DNA of 64,000 nt from Bacteroidetes bacterium 47-18 (GTDB lineage Bacteria > Bacteroidota > Bacteroidia > Chitinophagales > Chitinophagaceae): contig MKSF01000009.1 in the NCBI GenBank assembly GCA_001897155.1, positions 55,424 through 119,423 of the forward strand, in the 5' to 3' direction. Made by a program: the position numbers and the translations under genes. Shown here one piece after another: positions 27,550 through 36,528 of the stretch (the first letter of the stretch is position 1; every line of letters starts with the position of its first letter). The notes beneath the pieces were generated by a model that saw only the letters and a list, made by a program, of their open reading frames with translations, searched no databases and was not told the DNA's origin.

Positions 27550-28629
27550 TCAGTAATCACCAAATAATTCCAACTGCCCGTTTTGGGGAGGTCTTCTGAA
27601 AGCAGCCGTGTTCAGCGGGCAGGTACGTTCGTTCAGGCCGAGCTTCCGGCAATAAATTTTGAACTGCCCCCTGATCATCTCCGCTATCTTCCCTTCTCCC
27701 CGCATACGCGTGCCCCAGCGGCTGTCATTGACCTTACCGCCATGGCAGCTTTGAATGTGATGCCATATTTTTTCAGCCCTGTCCGGGAAAGCCTTATACA
27801 GCCAGTCCTCAAATATTTCAGCAATGGCGCCGTTCAGCCTCACAATGGTATAGCCTGCCCAGAATGCGCCCGCATCAGCAGCCATTTTCAGTACCTTAAA
27901 CATATCCGCATCATTCAGACCGGGTATGATAGGCGCGAACATCAGGCCGGTAGGTATGTCCAGGCGCGCGCAGTGCTCGATGATCTTCAGCCGGGTCTTA
28001 ATGGAACTGGTGCGCGGCTCCAGCACCGACCGGATATCCTCACCCGCCGCTGTGATGGAAGTGCTTACATGTACCAGCTGGTGTTTGTTCAGCTCCTGGA
28101 GTATATCCAGGTCCCTGAGCACCAGGGCGTTCTTCGTCAGGATAGTGCAGGGGTTCCTGTATTCCAGGCATACTTCCAGCAGCTTGCGCGTCAGTTGCAG
28201 CTTGCGCTCCACAGGCTGGTAACAGTCCGTGTTCATGGAAAAAGAAACGACCTGCGGTGTGTATGTTTTTTTCTCGAACGCTTTCCGGAGCAGATCCGGG
28301 GCATTCGGCTTGGCAATGATACGGGTCTCAAAGTCTATACCCGCGCTATAGCCCCAGTATTCATGCGTATTGCGGGCATAGCAGTATATACAGCCATGCT
28401 CACAGCCCTGGTAAGGGTTTACGGACAATTCCAGCGGAATATCTTCCGATGTGATCTTATTGACGATCGTCTTACTGTCATCGAACAGCACCTGCGTTTT
28501 TTGCTTCTGGAATTTTTCCCAATCCTCCTCCTTTTCAAACTCCTCCTTATCATAGGATGATTTTAAAAAACGGTTCGCCGGATTTACCTGGGCCCCTCTT
28601 CCTTTAATATATCTCTCACCTGCGTCCAT
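27550..28629 (-). CDS. PA0069-family radical SAM protein
   Basis: 359 residues. The [4Fe-4S] cluster motif is C76-x3-C80-x2-C83 in GCEHGCIYCYAR, the spacing of the Rv2578c/PA0069 group related to spore photoproduct lyases. The barrel continues with FSMNTDCYQPVE and TILTKNALVLRD. Family members have no settled function. It stands alone on the minus strand between purA and the repeat region. Confidence 0.88.
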   Translation of the reverse strand: MDAGERYIKGRGAQVNPANRFLKSSYDKEEFEKEEDWEKFQKQKTQVLFDDSKTIVNKITSEDIPLELSVNPYQGCEHGCIYCYARNTHEYWGYSAGIDFETRIIAKPNAPDLLRKAFEKKTYTPQVVSFSMNTDCYQPVERKLQLTRKLLEVCLEYRNPCTILTKNALVLRDLDILQELNKHQLVHVSTSITAAGEDIRSVLEPRTSSIKTRLKIIEHCARLDIPTGLMFAPIIPGLNDADMFKVLKMAADAGAFWAGYTIVRLNGAIAEIFEDWLYKAFPDRAEKIWHHIQSCHGGKVNDSRWGTRMRGEGKIAEMIRGQFKIYCRKLGLNERTCPLNTAAFRRPPQNGQLELFGDY

Positions 28630-28821
28630 CGTTACCTAAAAATACGATTATTTTATAGAAATATCATTCATCAGGATCAAAGTAACATCCGGTAAAGGAC
28701 AGGAAGTGTCGTCCTGCAAAACGGGGGTTAAAATCCTCCCGCAACTCCGGAAAATTTCATGTGTTCCCCTGGCTCCGGGGCATCAAAACGGACCATATAT
28801 AAGAGATAAAGCCAGCATACA

Positions 28822-28961
28822 GAGGATGCAGCATATACATTACATTATAAGATGCTGCCAACCAGAGATCCCTCACATCCGTTCGGAATGACCGGCACGC
28901 TACAACCTTTATAGCAAACGCTCGCTGCTCCTGTAGCAAGGGCACTGCTTAAGAAAGCATA
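28822..28961 (-). mobile_element. MITE-like element, degenerate left part (copy 1)
   Basis: Contains the family core CTCACATCCGTTCGGAATG (28871-28889) and the following segment up to CTGCTTAAGAAAGC. It starts with a hairpin GCAGCAT/ATGCTGC (28828-28834, 28852-28858). The element continues into a tandem expansion at 28962 and its right end motif appears only at 29482-29500. Confidence 0.6.
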
Positions 28962-29500
28962 CAATTGACAGGGCTGTTGATATAACACACATTTCGACAA
29001 GCTCAATGTGACAATAAAAGCTCAATGTGACAAAACAAGCCCGGCGGGACGATAAAAGAGGCTTTTTAAGAAGCACCTTTTGCAAGACCGGTTATTCCAG
29101 AGCAGCAATTATAGCAAAAGTGGTCTGACCTACAGCAAGGGTGCTGCTTAACCAAGCGTACAATTGACAGGGCTGTTGATATAACACACATTTTGACAAG
29201 CTCAATGTGACAAGGCAAGTCCAATGTGACAAAACAAGCCCGGTGGGACGATAAAAGAGGATTTTTAGAAGCACCTTTTGCAAGACCGGTTATTCCAGAG
29301 CAGCAATTATAGCAAAAGTGGTTTCTGACCACAGTAAGAGCACTGCTTAAGAAAGCGTACAATTGACAGGGTTGTTGATATAACACACATTTCGACAAGC
29401 TCAATGTGACAAGGCAAGCCCAATGTGACAAGGCAAGCCCAATGTGACAGAACAAGCCCGGTGGGACGATAACAAGGTGTTGCCTATAAGCAGATAACAA
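28962..29500. repeat. 199-bp tandem repeat array inside a MITE-like element
   Basis: Units begin at 28962, 29161 and 29360, each with CAATTGACAGGG, so the period is 199. The first two are complete and the third stops at 29500 in the MITE-type end TGCCTATAAGCAGATAAC. Each unit also carries a shorter 19-bp repeat (CCAATGTGACAAGGCAAGC type), two copies in units 1 and 2 and three in unit 3. The second half of each unit matches the internal part of the MITE family (AGCAAAAGTGGT, CACTGCTTAAG). The open frame across it is a by-product of the repeat. Confidence 0.85.
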
Positions 29501-29526
29501 AAAATGAGACCGTACGGCCTCATTTT
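29498..29526 (-). terminator. Terminator for the small four-helix membrane protein gene
   Basis: AAAATGAGACCG/CGGCCTCATTTT forms a near-perfect stem (29501-29526, one mismatch) followed on the minus strand by a T-run. It is 55 bases after the stop at 29582. Confidence 0.65.
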
Positions 29527-29581
29527 CCTAATTAAATAAGTGTATACTAAAATATGTCCGGCTGCGCCGGCGTCTTTAAGC

Positions 29582-30001
29582 TCAGAGCCAGTTGCTCCAG
29601 GGTATCCTGGCCAGGATACAGATCAGTCCCAGGCCGAAGAAGACCAGGATGCTCTTGTTTTTCTGGGCATCGGTCTGCGCTTTTTTAGCTTTGGAGTTAC
29701 CGACGGTAATCAGCACGATACCCACCAGCATCATCAAAGGGTGCTCCAGCGCCAGCAAACGCTCCGAGGAGATACCCATTTTCTCTCCCATATCCACATA
29801 CCTGCCTTCCATCACATACAGTATGATGCCGACCAGGAACTGGGTATGGGTGGCGATCATCGCAAATTTAGAGATCTTGGACAGGCTGCCGAACGGCTTG
29901 TTGCCTGCCACGTTCAGCAGCGCAACGATCACGGAGATAACCAGTAAGGCCAATACCAAATAGGCAAAATACGAGTGCAGATGTAGAAATCCGGTTAGCA
30001 T
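29582..30001 (-). CDS. Small four-helix membrane protein (cytochrome b-like family)
   Basis: 139 residues with four membrane helices. Histidines sit at helix ends or within helices (HLHSYF near residue 7, ATHTQF near 51, EHPLMM near 86), and similar Bacteroidota proteins are often named cytochrome b-like on that basis. Heme binding is an inference only. It is a single gene with its own terminator, bracketed by repeat DNA on both sides. Confidence 0.65.
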   Translation of the reverse strand: MLTGFLHLHSYFAYLVLALLVISVIVALLNVAGNKPFGSLSKISKFAMIATHTQFLVGIILYVMEGRYVDMGEKMGISSERLLALEHPLMMLVGIVLITVGNSKAKKAQTDAQKNKSILVFFGLGLICILARIPWSNWL

Positions 30002-30176
30002 AACAGAATAGTTTTAGTTTGTAGTTTTTGTGTTTTCGCAAAAATAAGGTTTAAAACCACGCTTCACACCCGGAAGGACGATAAAATTATTTTCCTGCTC
30101 CGCCCCGGTCCTGCATATACAAAACCGGCAGTAGGCTTATCAGCCTGCTGCCGGCAGCATTGCTTTATTTGAACTA

Positions 30177-30299
30177 TGTCCGGAATGACCAATACCCTAA
30201 GTACCTTTATAGTAAAAGCGGTTTCTGACCCGCAGAAAAGACACCCCTTAGCGAAGCGTGCCTGTAATAAGAGGTTCCTTCCTATGGGCAAAGCTTACT
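30177..30299 (-). mobile_element. MITE-like element, truncated copy 2
   Basis: The right 120 bases of the family, aligned base for base with copy 3 at an offset of exactly 200 (CGGAATGACC at 30181 and 30381). The left third is missing. Its right terminus (AAAGCTTACT before TTATTTTA) has the same unusual end as copy 3, so the two share a recent origin. Confidence 0.75.
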
Positions 30300-30307
30300 T
30301 TATTTTA

Positions 30308-30499
30308 ATTGACTATCTATATATAGGCAACAAAGTCATTATAAGCTATAGATTATTATAAGAGATTCCTCACATCCGTTCGGAATGACCAACACCCTAA
30401 GTACCTTTATAGTAAAAGCGGTTTCTGACCCGCAGAAAAGACACTCCTCAGCGAAGCGTGCCTGTAATAAGAAGTTCCTTCCTATAGGCAGAGCTTACT
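30308..30499 (-). mobile_element. MITE-like element, full copy 3, inserted at the ribBA stop codon
   Basis: 192 bp from ATTGACTATC to GAGCTTACT, with the core TCACATCCGTTCGGAATGAC. It is flanked by the 8-bp direct repeat TTATTTTA (30300-30307 and 30500-30507). On the minus strand that target reads TAAAATAA and covers the last Lys codon and the stop codon of ribBA, so the duplication leaves the gene intact. No coding capacity. Confidence 0.85.
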
Positions 30500-31699
30500 T
30501 TATTTTAATATCTCGTGGCCCAGCTTATCCCTCTTGGTCTTCAGGTAGAATTCGTTATGGGGATTAGGCAGGACCTCGATAGGTACGGTGTCCACTATTT
30601 CAATACCGTAACCGGCAAGACCGGCACGCTTACGGGGATTGTTGCTCATGAGGCGCAGGTTGGTTATTTTCAGATGCCGCAGTATCTGGGCGCCTATGCC
30701 ATAATCACGCTGATCCATTTTAAAGCCCAGCGCAAGGTTGGCTTCCACCGTGTCTTTACCCTGCTCCTGGAGCTTGTAGGCTTTCAGCTTGTTCATCAGC
30801 CCTATACCCCTGCCTTCCTGGTTCATATATAACAGGCAGCCTTTTCCTTCCCGCTCGATCATTTCCATCGCTGCGGTCAACTGCTCGCCGCAATCACATC
30901 GCAGGGAATGCAGGATATCGCCGGTAAAGCAACTGCTGTGGATCCTTGTCAGCACCGTATCTCCTTCCTCCCAGTCGCCTTTTATAAGCGCCACATGCTG
31001 CTCTCCTGTATTTTTCTGCTCAAAGGCCACCAGCTCGAAGATACCATGCCTGGTAGGCATATTGACCCTTACTATTTCTTCTATCAGCGATTCTGCCTCC
31101 AGGCGATAGGCGATCAGGTCCTTGATGGAGATGATCTTCATGTCGTATTTCTTAGCCAGCTCCAGCAATTCCGGCAGGCGGGCCATAGTACCGTCCTCAT
31201 TCATGATCTCCACCAGCACACCCGCAGGCTCCATACCGGCCAGCCGTGCAAGGTCAACCGTGGCCTCCGTATGCCCGGTACGGCGCAGCACGCCGCCATC
31301 CTTGGCCCTTAAAGGAAAGATATGCCCCGGGCGTCCCAGGTCGCCGGGCCTGGTAGCCGGATCGATCAGGGCCTGTACCGTTTTGGCACGATCATGGGCA
31401 GAAATGCCGGTAGTACAGCCATGCCCTATCAGGTCCACCGATACCGTGAACGGCGTCTGGTGCAGCACTGTATTATTTTCCACCATCAGGTTCAGCTCCA
31501 GCGCAACGGCACGCGCCTCGGTGATCGGCGCGCAGATCAGTCCTCTGCCGTATTTTGACATGAAGTTGATCACTTCGGGTGTCACATTCCGCGCCGCAGT
31601 AATAAAATCGCCCTCATTCTCACGGTCTTCATCATCTACCACAATGATCAGCTTTCCTTTCTTTATATCTTCTATAGCTTCAGCTATTGTATTGAGCAT
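30500..31699 (-). CDS. ribBA: Bifunctional 3,4-dihydroxy-2-butanone 4-phosphate synthase / GTP cyclohydrolase II
   Basis: 399 residues; supplies both precursors of riboflavin. The N-terminal RibB half (about 1-200) has the metal-binding [11 protein letters not shown] and [11 protein letters not shown]. The C-terminal RibA half (about 205-399) has [10 protein letters not shown] and the zinc ligands C-x10-C-x-C ([14 protein letters not shown]), then [11 protein letters not shown]. Both halves appear intact. No FMN riboswitch was recognised upstream; a TAACTTTG -7 box lies at 31748-31741 (minus). Its stop codon lies inside a MITE target duplication. Confidence 0.96.
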   Translation of the reverse strand: MLNTIAEAIEDIKKGKLIIVVDDEDRENEGDFITAARNVTPEVINFMSKYGRGLICAPITEARAVALELNLMVENNTVLHQTPFTVSVDLIGHGCTTGISAHDRAKTVQALIDPATRPGDLGRPGHIFPLRAKDGGVLRRTGHTEATVDLARLAGMEPAGVLVEIMNEDGTMARLPELLELAKKYDMKIISIKDLIAYRLEAESLIEEIVRVNMPTRHGIFELVAFEQKNTGEQHVALIKGDWEEGDTVLTRIHSSCFTGDILHSLRCDCGEQLTAAMEMIEREGKGCLLYMNQEGRGIGLMNKLKAYKLQEQGKDTVEANLALGFKMDQRDYGIGAQILRHLKITNLRLMSNNPRKRAGLAGYGIEIVDTVPIEVLPNPHNEFYLKTKRDKLGHEILK

Positions 31700-31920
31700 A
31701 TAATATGTTTATAAAAATTGAAACACTTTTTTTAGCGCATCAAAGTTACAACGATTTGTCCGGATTGAGGTATTTTTATTCTCTATTAAGGATCAGGTAA
31801 TAATTATAAAGATGGGTAGTCATGACCACCTCTACACCTGTGGCGCAGCAGCCTACCATGATTATTTATCGGGATCAGCATCAGCATAATTACAGCTTAG
31901 AACATCCGGCTGCAATTCCT
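31700..31920. other. Intergenic DNA upstream of ribBA
   Basis: No gene. It holds the probable ribBA promoter (TAACTTTG at 31748-31741 on the minus strand) and an inverted repeat ATGGGTAG/CTACCAT (about 31812-31859) enclosing a GC-richer loop of unknown meaning. I searched it by eye for an FMN riboswitch and saw none. Confidence 0.4.
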
Positions 31921-32102
31921 GTATTATAATATAGGCAATAAAGCGAGATCATATAGAAGGCGTAAGGAAATTCCTCATATCCGTTCGGAATGGCCAATCC
32001 CCTATAGTAAAAGTAGTCTCTGGCCTGCTGACCCGCAGGGAGGAAAGGGCCCGGCGAAACGTACCTGCAATACAAGGTGTTTCCTATAAGCAGATAGCCA
32101 GT
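31921..32102 (-). mobile_element. MITE-like element, diverged copy 4
   Basis: Carries TATAGGCAATAAAG at the left, the core CCTCATATCCGTTCGGAATG in the middle and a well-kept right end CCTATAAGCAGATAGCC (32083-32099). The left terminus is worn and no direct repeat is evident, so this is probably an old copy. Confidence 0.65.
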
Positions 32103-32330
32103 TCATAATATAACCGTAAAAGCGTGCAGAAAATCTCTAATCGTAGAAAAGACAATATAAATCAATACAATAATTTAATTATCATTAATTTAAATTAACA
32201 AAACTAAACTAAAAATATTTATTCTCCTTAAACCCCATCAGCCTAACAAACATTCCCGGCCAGCAACAGCAGGACCATATTCTTAAACTAAGCTGATATT
32301 ACCTAATAACTTTAGACAATAATATACAAA

Positions 32331-33803
32331 CTATTCATCATCATTATTATAAGCTAACATTTTTACATCATCCAATTCTCCTTCCCATCGTGCTACCACA
32401 CAACTGGCCAGACTGTTACCCAGCACATTGACCGATGTCCTTGCCATATCCATCAGCTCATCTATACCCAGAATAGCCATTATGGGCCACAAAGGCAGGT
32501 TAAATGTTGCTGCCGCGCCGGTCAGTATCACCAGAGAGGCCCTGGGCACCCCCGCCACACCTTTGCTGGTAAGCATCAGTGTCAACCCGATCATTACCTG
32601 CTGCCCGATAGAGAGATCAATGTTAGCGGCCTGCGCCACAAAAACCACGGCCAGCGAAAGGTATAAGGTCGTACCATCCAGGTTGAAAGTGTATCCCGTA
32701 GGCAGCACAAAAGCCACGATCTTTCTCGGCACACCGAATTTCTCCAGGTTTTCCATAGCCTTGGGCAGAGCGCTTTCAGAGCTGGTAGTGGCAAAAGCGA
32801 TGGTCACCGGCTCCTGTACCGCTTTAAAGAACTGCCGCACCGGTATTCTGCAGATCATCATAACCGATCCAAACACCAGAATAACAAAGATTAATAGTGC
32901 AATATATAAAGTTATAAGCAGCTTAAACAATGCTACCAGTATATCCACTCCAAGCTCTGCCGTGGCGTGCGCGATAGCCGCCCCCACGCCGAAGGGCGCA
33001 AAATACATGATAATATTGGTGAATTTGAACATAGTTTCGGCCAGGCTCTCCGTAAATTCCAGCATCGGACGCTTTTTCTGCTCGTTCAGCATAGCCAGCG
33101 CGATCCCGAAGATCACGCTGAACACCACGATCGGCAGCACCTGCCCTTCGGCAACGGCCTTGGCTATATTTTCAGGAAAGATGTCCAGCACATGCTCCTT
33201 CCAGCCGGGAGGCGGCGCATCGGGAAGGCGGTGCAGGAGATCGGCCGGCATTTCCACACCCGCACTGTCCAATACCTCTATGATACGCTGCTGATTTTGC
33301 CTGGTAGCGGACAATGGCATAGCATCCTTCAGGTTATCCGGCAGCTCTATATTGCTCCCGGCTTTGGACACATTAATGGCCAGCAGGCCCACTACCAATG
33401 CCATTGTAGTAACTACCTCAAAATAAAGCAATGATTTCCAACCCATTCTGCCCAACTGTCTCATGTTGGAATGGCTGGCAATCCCCACCACCAGAGTAGC
33501 AAACAGTATAGGGCCTATAATGGATTTTATCAGCTTCAGGAAGATCTTACTAAGCACCTGAAGTTCCATAGCGAAGTCGTGAAATTCAAACCCGATGAAG
33601 ATACCGGCTACCATAGCCGCCAATATCCACGTCGTAAGGGATTTCTTATAAAAAGCAAACCCGAAAAAGATCAGGGCGAATATCAGCCAGACCATTTTAA
33701 CAACTGTCACACTGACACCCAGCCATGCGTTCAGGTATAAAAATGAAATTACAGATCCAAGCGTGAACAGCACCAGGGTGGTCAATTGCAGTTTTGATTT
33801 CAT
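32331..33803 (-). CDS. Dicarboxylate/amino acid:cation symporter (DAACS family, GltP/DctA-like)
   Basis: 490 residues with about eight membrane helices plus two re-entrant hairpins. Signature segments are ATTSSESALPKAMENL (serine-rich hairpin 1), LPTGYTFNLDGTTLY and the KGVAGVPRASLVIL hairpin. It moves acidic amino acids or C4-dicarboxylates with Na+ or H+ across the inner membrane. The N-terminus has about 60 extra hydrophobic residues, and there is an insertion around 180-215, as often seen in this group. It stands alone, with long AT-rich flanks on both sides. Confidence 0.92.
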   Translation of the reverse strand: MKSKLQLTTLVLFTLGSVISFLYLNAWLGVSVTVVKMVWLIFALIFFGFAFYKKSLTTWILAAMVAGIFIGFEFHDFAMELQVLSKIFLKLIKSIIGPILFATLVVGIASHSNMRQLGRMGWKSLLYFEVVTTMALVVGLLAINVSKAGSNIELPDNLKDAMPLSATRQNQQRIIEVLDSAGVEMPADLLHRLPDAPPPGWKEHVLDIFPENIAKAVAEGQVLPIVVFSVIFGIALAMLNEQKKRPMLEFTESLAETMFKFTNIIMYFAPFGVGAAIAHATAELGVDILVALFKLLITLYIALLIFVILVFGSVMMICRIPVRQFFKAVQEPVTIAFATTSSESALPKAMENLEKFGVPRKIVAFVLPTGYTFNLDGTTLYLSLAVVFVAQAANIDLSIGQQVMIGLTLMLTSKGVAGVPRASLVILTGAAATFNLPLWPIMAILGIDELMDMARTSVNVLGNSLASCVVARWEGELDDVKMLAYNNDDE

Positions 33804-34316
33804 GGCCTCAAATTTTAATCTTTTTTAAAAAACCAACTCAATATATACAATTCTTTCAAATAGCCTGAATTTCGGCAAAAAATAATTCTCCGAACAATTA
33901 TATATAATAAATAAAATTAATACAATTTTTGATTTGGACCGTTTTCAAAGCTATATCTATATTTTAGTTCCGGTAAACTAATTATAAAATTATAGACCAA
34001 TAACTTAAATAAAAAAATAATTCTCGAAACAACAAAACTGACATAATAGCATAAAAATAAAATATTTTACAAATAAACTTATGGTTTATATTATTTTAAG
34101 AAGTTTATATAAAGTTATTTATAGTATTAAAAAACATTTTAAAACCCAGCATAATATCTGTAAAAAGGATGCGAAATCGAATCAAATTGCAAAATAGCAT
34201 ATATTTTATTTTTTAAGGGATGCATCCCGGCATCAATGGGCTCCTTTCGCAGACCTGAGCCAGGCATATAGGCCCAAGAATACTATAAGCTCCTGCGATA
34301 GGTGCCCGGATACAGC

Positions 34317-34351
34317 AAAGGGACTTATGCCATAATGACACAAGTCCCTTT
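34317..34351. other. Isolated hairpin (possible terminator or small RNA end)
   Basis: AAAGGGACTT (34317-34326) and AAGTCCCTTT (34342-34351) form a perfect 10-bp stem with a 15-nt loop. There is no long T-run and no gene nearby on either strand that it would obviously terminate. Confidence 0.4.
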
Positions 34352-34420
34352 ATCTCCTACCCTACAGGTCAGAAAATGTACCTTAATGTACAATCTTTAA
34401 GATATAAAATATAATAAAAT

Positions 34421-34597
34421 GTAGCATACATGAATTATAAGGTAAGATGCTACAAATTAGAGATTCCTCACATTCGTTCGGAATGACCGGCACACGATAG
34501 TACCTTAATAGAAAAATGCTCACTGCCCCGCAGAGAGGAAATTGCCCAGCAAAGCGTATCTGTAATAAAAAGGTTGTAGCCTGTAAGCAGAGAGAAT
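34421..34597 (-). mobile_element. MITE-like element, copy 5
   Basis: Begins with the hairpin GTAGCAT/ATGCTAC (34421-34427, 34447-34453), then the core TCACATTCGTTCGGAATGAC, and ends near CCTGTAAGCAGAGAGAA. The beginning resembles copy 1 rather than the copies with the GACTATC end. Confidence 0.65.
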
Positions 34598-34612
34598 CAC
34601 TTTTCCAAATTA

Positions 34613-34771
34613 ACTGGCTATCTATATATAGGCAACAAAGTCATTATCAGTTATAAATTATTATAAGAGATTCCTCACATCCGTTCGGAATGACCGGCAC
34701 CCTCAGTTCCTTTAGCAAAAGTGGTTTTTGAACTGCAGAGAGGCACCGTTCAGCGAGGCGTATCTGTAATA
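34613..34771 (-). mobile_element. MITE-like element, copy 6 (right end lost)
   Basis: Starts with the terminal motif ACTGGCTATCTATATATAGG, followed by the core CACATCCGTTCGGAATGACC, and breaks off at TATCTGTAATATAT before the right terminus. It lies 16 bases after copy 5 in the same orientation. Confidence 0.7.
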
Positions 34772-35214
34772 TATCCACCCGGTTTCCGGTGACGGGATAA
34801 AAGATTTTTCAGACGGCTCTATGCTGCTACAGTCCTGAAGTGTACCTCATCAATATTCTATGCCGGCATGCTGCTGCCACCTGCCATATCCGGGCAGCCC
34901 ATACAAAATATTCCGGCGGATATGCAATGCTATAATATTAGCTGTAAATAACAAGTATGTACAACCGGATCATTTACGCTCCGCCCGACGATGCGACACC
35001 CTGCACCCGGTCCGATATCCCATACATAATATGCGGATATACCCTGAACCCGGGACGGGATTTTATCCCTCCGGGATGCACCACACTCCTTATCTCTGCA
35101 CCAGCCCCGGGGACATTTTTTTTGATCGGTCATGCTGTTTATAAAAAAATAATTTGTATAATTGCAGTATTATTCAGTATAAAAACTATTTACAATATCC
35201 AAATCATACTTTTT

Positions 35215-35436
35215 ATGAAAAAGAGTTTTATTATCATTGCATCTTCCCTGTTGTTAGCAGGTGGATTATTTACATCCTGTAACAAACAATATACCTGCGT
35301 TTGTACATACACCGAGCTGGGCATTGAAAAGATCAACGAGTCTCAGACCGTAAAAGCTTCCCAGAAAGATGCAAAAGATATCTGTGAAAGAACGACTGCC
35401 ATTGACGGTAATGAAAGTACATGTAAACTTAAGTAA
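35215..35436 (+). CDS. Small lipoprotein, unknown
   Basis: 73 residues. The signal peptide has the lipobox GLFTSC. The short mature part has four more cysteines (YTCVCTY, ICERT, STCKL), a pattern suggesting two disulfides. The ATG at 35215 starts the signal peptide directly; the longer frame upstream is not protein-like. It is followed by a strong terminator, so it is a single-gene unit. No family recognised. Confidence 0.7.
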   Translation: MKKSFIIIASSLLLAGGLFTSCNKQYTCVCTYTELGIEKINESQTVKASQKDAKDICERTTAIDGNESTCKLK

Positions 35437-35456
35437 TCATATTACGCTCCTATAAT

Positions 35457-35491
35457 AAAAAAGCGGACTGTTCAGAACAGTCCGCTTTTTT
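35457..35491 (+). terminator. Rho-independent terminator of the small lipoprotein gene
   Basis: A 13-bp stem AAGCGGACTGTTC/GAACAGTCCGCTT (35461-35487) is followed by a run of T, 24 bases after the stop; preceding A bases allow function on the other strand too. Confidence 0.8.
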
Positions 35492-35659
35492 AGCTTACTG
35501 ATACCCTAATGGCCGCTGAGCTGATTACTGACATACCCTGGATATCCGTAAAAACTCCGTATTTTAACAGCTACAGGCTACTAATCGGATTGATATTTCA
35601 TATTCCCGTCGCAAAGACTGCTAAACCTTATGGACAGTCTGGGCGGCCAACCGCATAAA

Positions 35660-36380
35660 ATGAAAATGACTATAGGAATAATACTGGCACTCCTTGCTGC
35701 AATTGTGGCCCTTTGGTCCAGGAGCACTAAGGGACGGCACACATCCCCCCAAAAAGCGGCTTACAATAAAGAGGAAGCAGAAAGCTTTGTCAGGCGGCTT
35801 GATGAGCTCGGCTATTTTAAATATGCTGACGCCTCAGACCTCGACAGCTTAAAGAGCAATATGCTTAACAGCTATAACCCATACAGCGAGCTAACAAGTA
35901 TGTGGGACGAGCATACAGGAACACCTAAGGATTACAGATATTACTTTTTGTGACGGGGAAACAGTGTATGAACAAGGTGGTATTACTGATTTACTGCAAG
36001 ACCTGCAACCAACGTTTGACAAACTCAACTTCCAATGTAACGTAACCGGTCATTTTGAAGTATGGGACGACAAAAACCAATGGCTCAACCACAGGATTAC
36101 TATCAACGGAACAGAATATGTAATTTTCAAAAACTTCACTGAAATGGGTTGGGGCGAAGCTCCCAAACGAATAGCAGAGATACTGAACGCTGAATTGACT
36201 AAACAAGGGAAAGACGAGCAGATATATTTGGCTTCAGGAGGTAATGACGGCATGCTGATATTCCTGACCAATGAGCTTTACCAATACATCTATTCGGTTC
36301 TCAAGGATCCTTACCGGAAACCGCTTAAGCTCAATGAATGGGCGGCAGTGATGGAAGTGGAACCGATGCGACCGGACTGA
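35660..36380 (+). pseudogene. Frameshifted gene for a membrane-anchored protein of unknown function
   Basis: Two frames read as one protein. The first (35660-35953) has an N-terminal membrane anchor (MKMTIGIILALLAAIVALW), then KEEAESFVRRLDELGYFKYA, and ends at TGA after YRYYFL. Removing one T from the T5 run at 35945-35949 gives YYFCDGETVYEQGG and joins it to the second frame, which runs to 36380 and contains WLNHRITINGTEYVIF and GKDEQIYLASGGNDG. Intact length would be about 240 residues. The product is unknown. A sequencing error in the T-run is an equal possibility. Confidence 0.7.
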
Positions 36381-36528
36381 TTACCTCCAAAATACTGATA
36401 CCATCCCTTTCACACAATGAAGTTATAGCTAAGCCCGCCACTCCCGCGTTTCGATACTGCCAATGCTGTTCGTATTAAATTTTTACGTAAATTTAAGAAT
36501 AACGATATGGGATTGGATATAGCCAAAA

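Larger units (their letters stand above)
33804..35214. other. 1.4-kb gene-free region with AT-rich leader, hairpin and two MITE copies
   Basis: 33804-34230 is very AT-rich and probably includes the symporter promoter. 34317-34351 holds an isolated hairpin. 34421-34771 holds two adjacent MITE-like copies. 34772-35214 shows nothing I can support beyond the upstream region of the small lipoprotein; frames there are short and lack protein-like composition. Confidence 0.6.

Noticed and set aside
29066..29500. 144-codon minus-strand open frame in repeat DNA
   Set aside because: It consists of the 199-bp repeat translated twice and has no independent protein signal.
28962..29500. Possible CRISPR array
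   Set aside because: Repeats are direct copies with nearly identical intervening DNA, not short repeats with unique spacers, and no cas genes are present.
31700..31890. FMN riboswitch upstream of ribBA
   Set aside because: The conserved RFN-element segments are not seen; only a promoter-like box and an unrelated inverted repeat.
34860..35144. 94-codon frame upstream of the small lipoprotein
   Set aside because: Low-confidence composition and no motif; the lipoprotein start at 35215 explains the region better.
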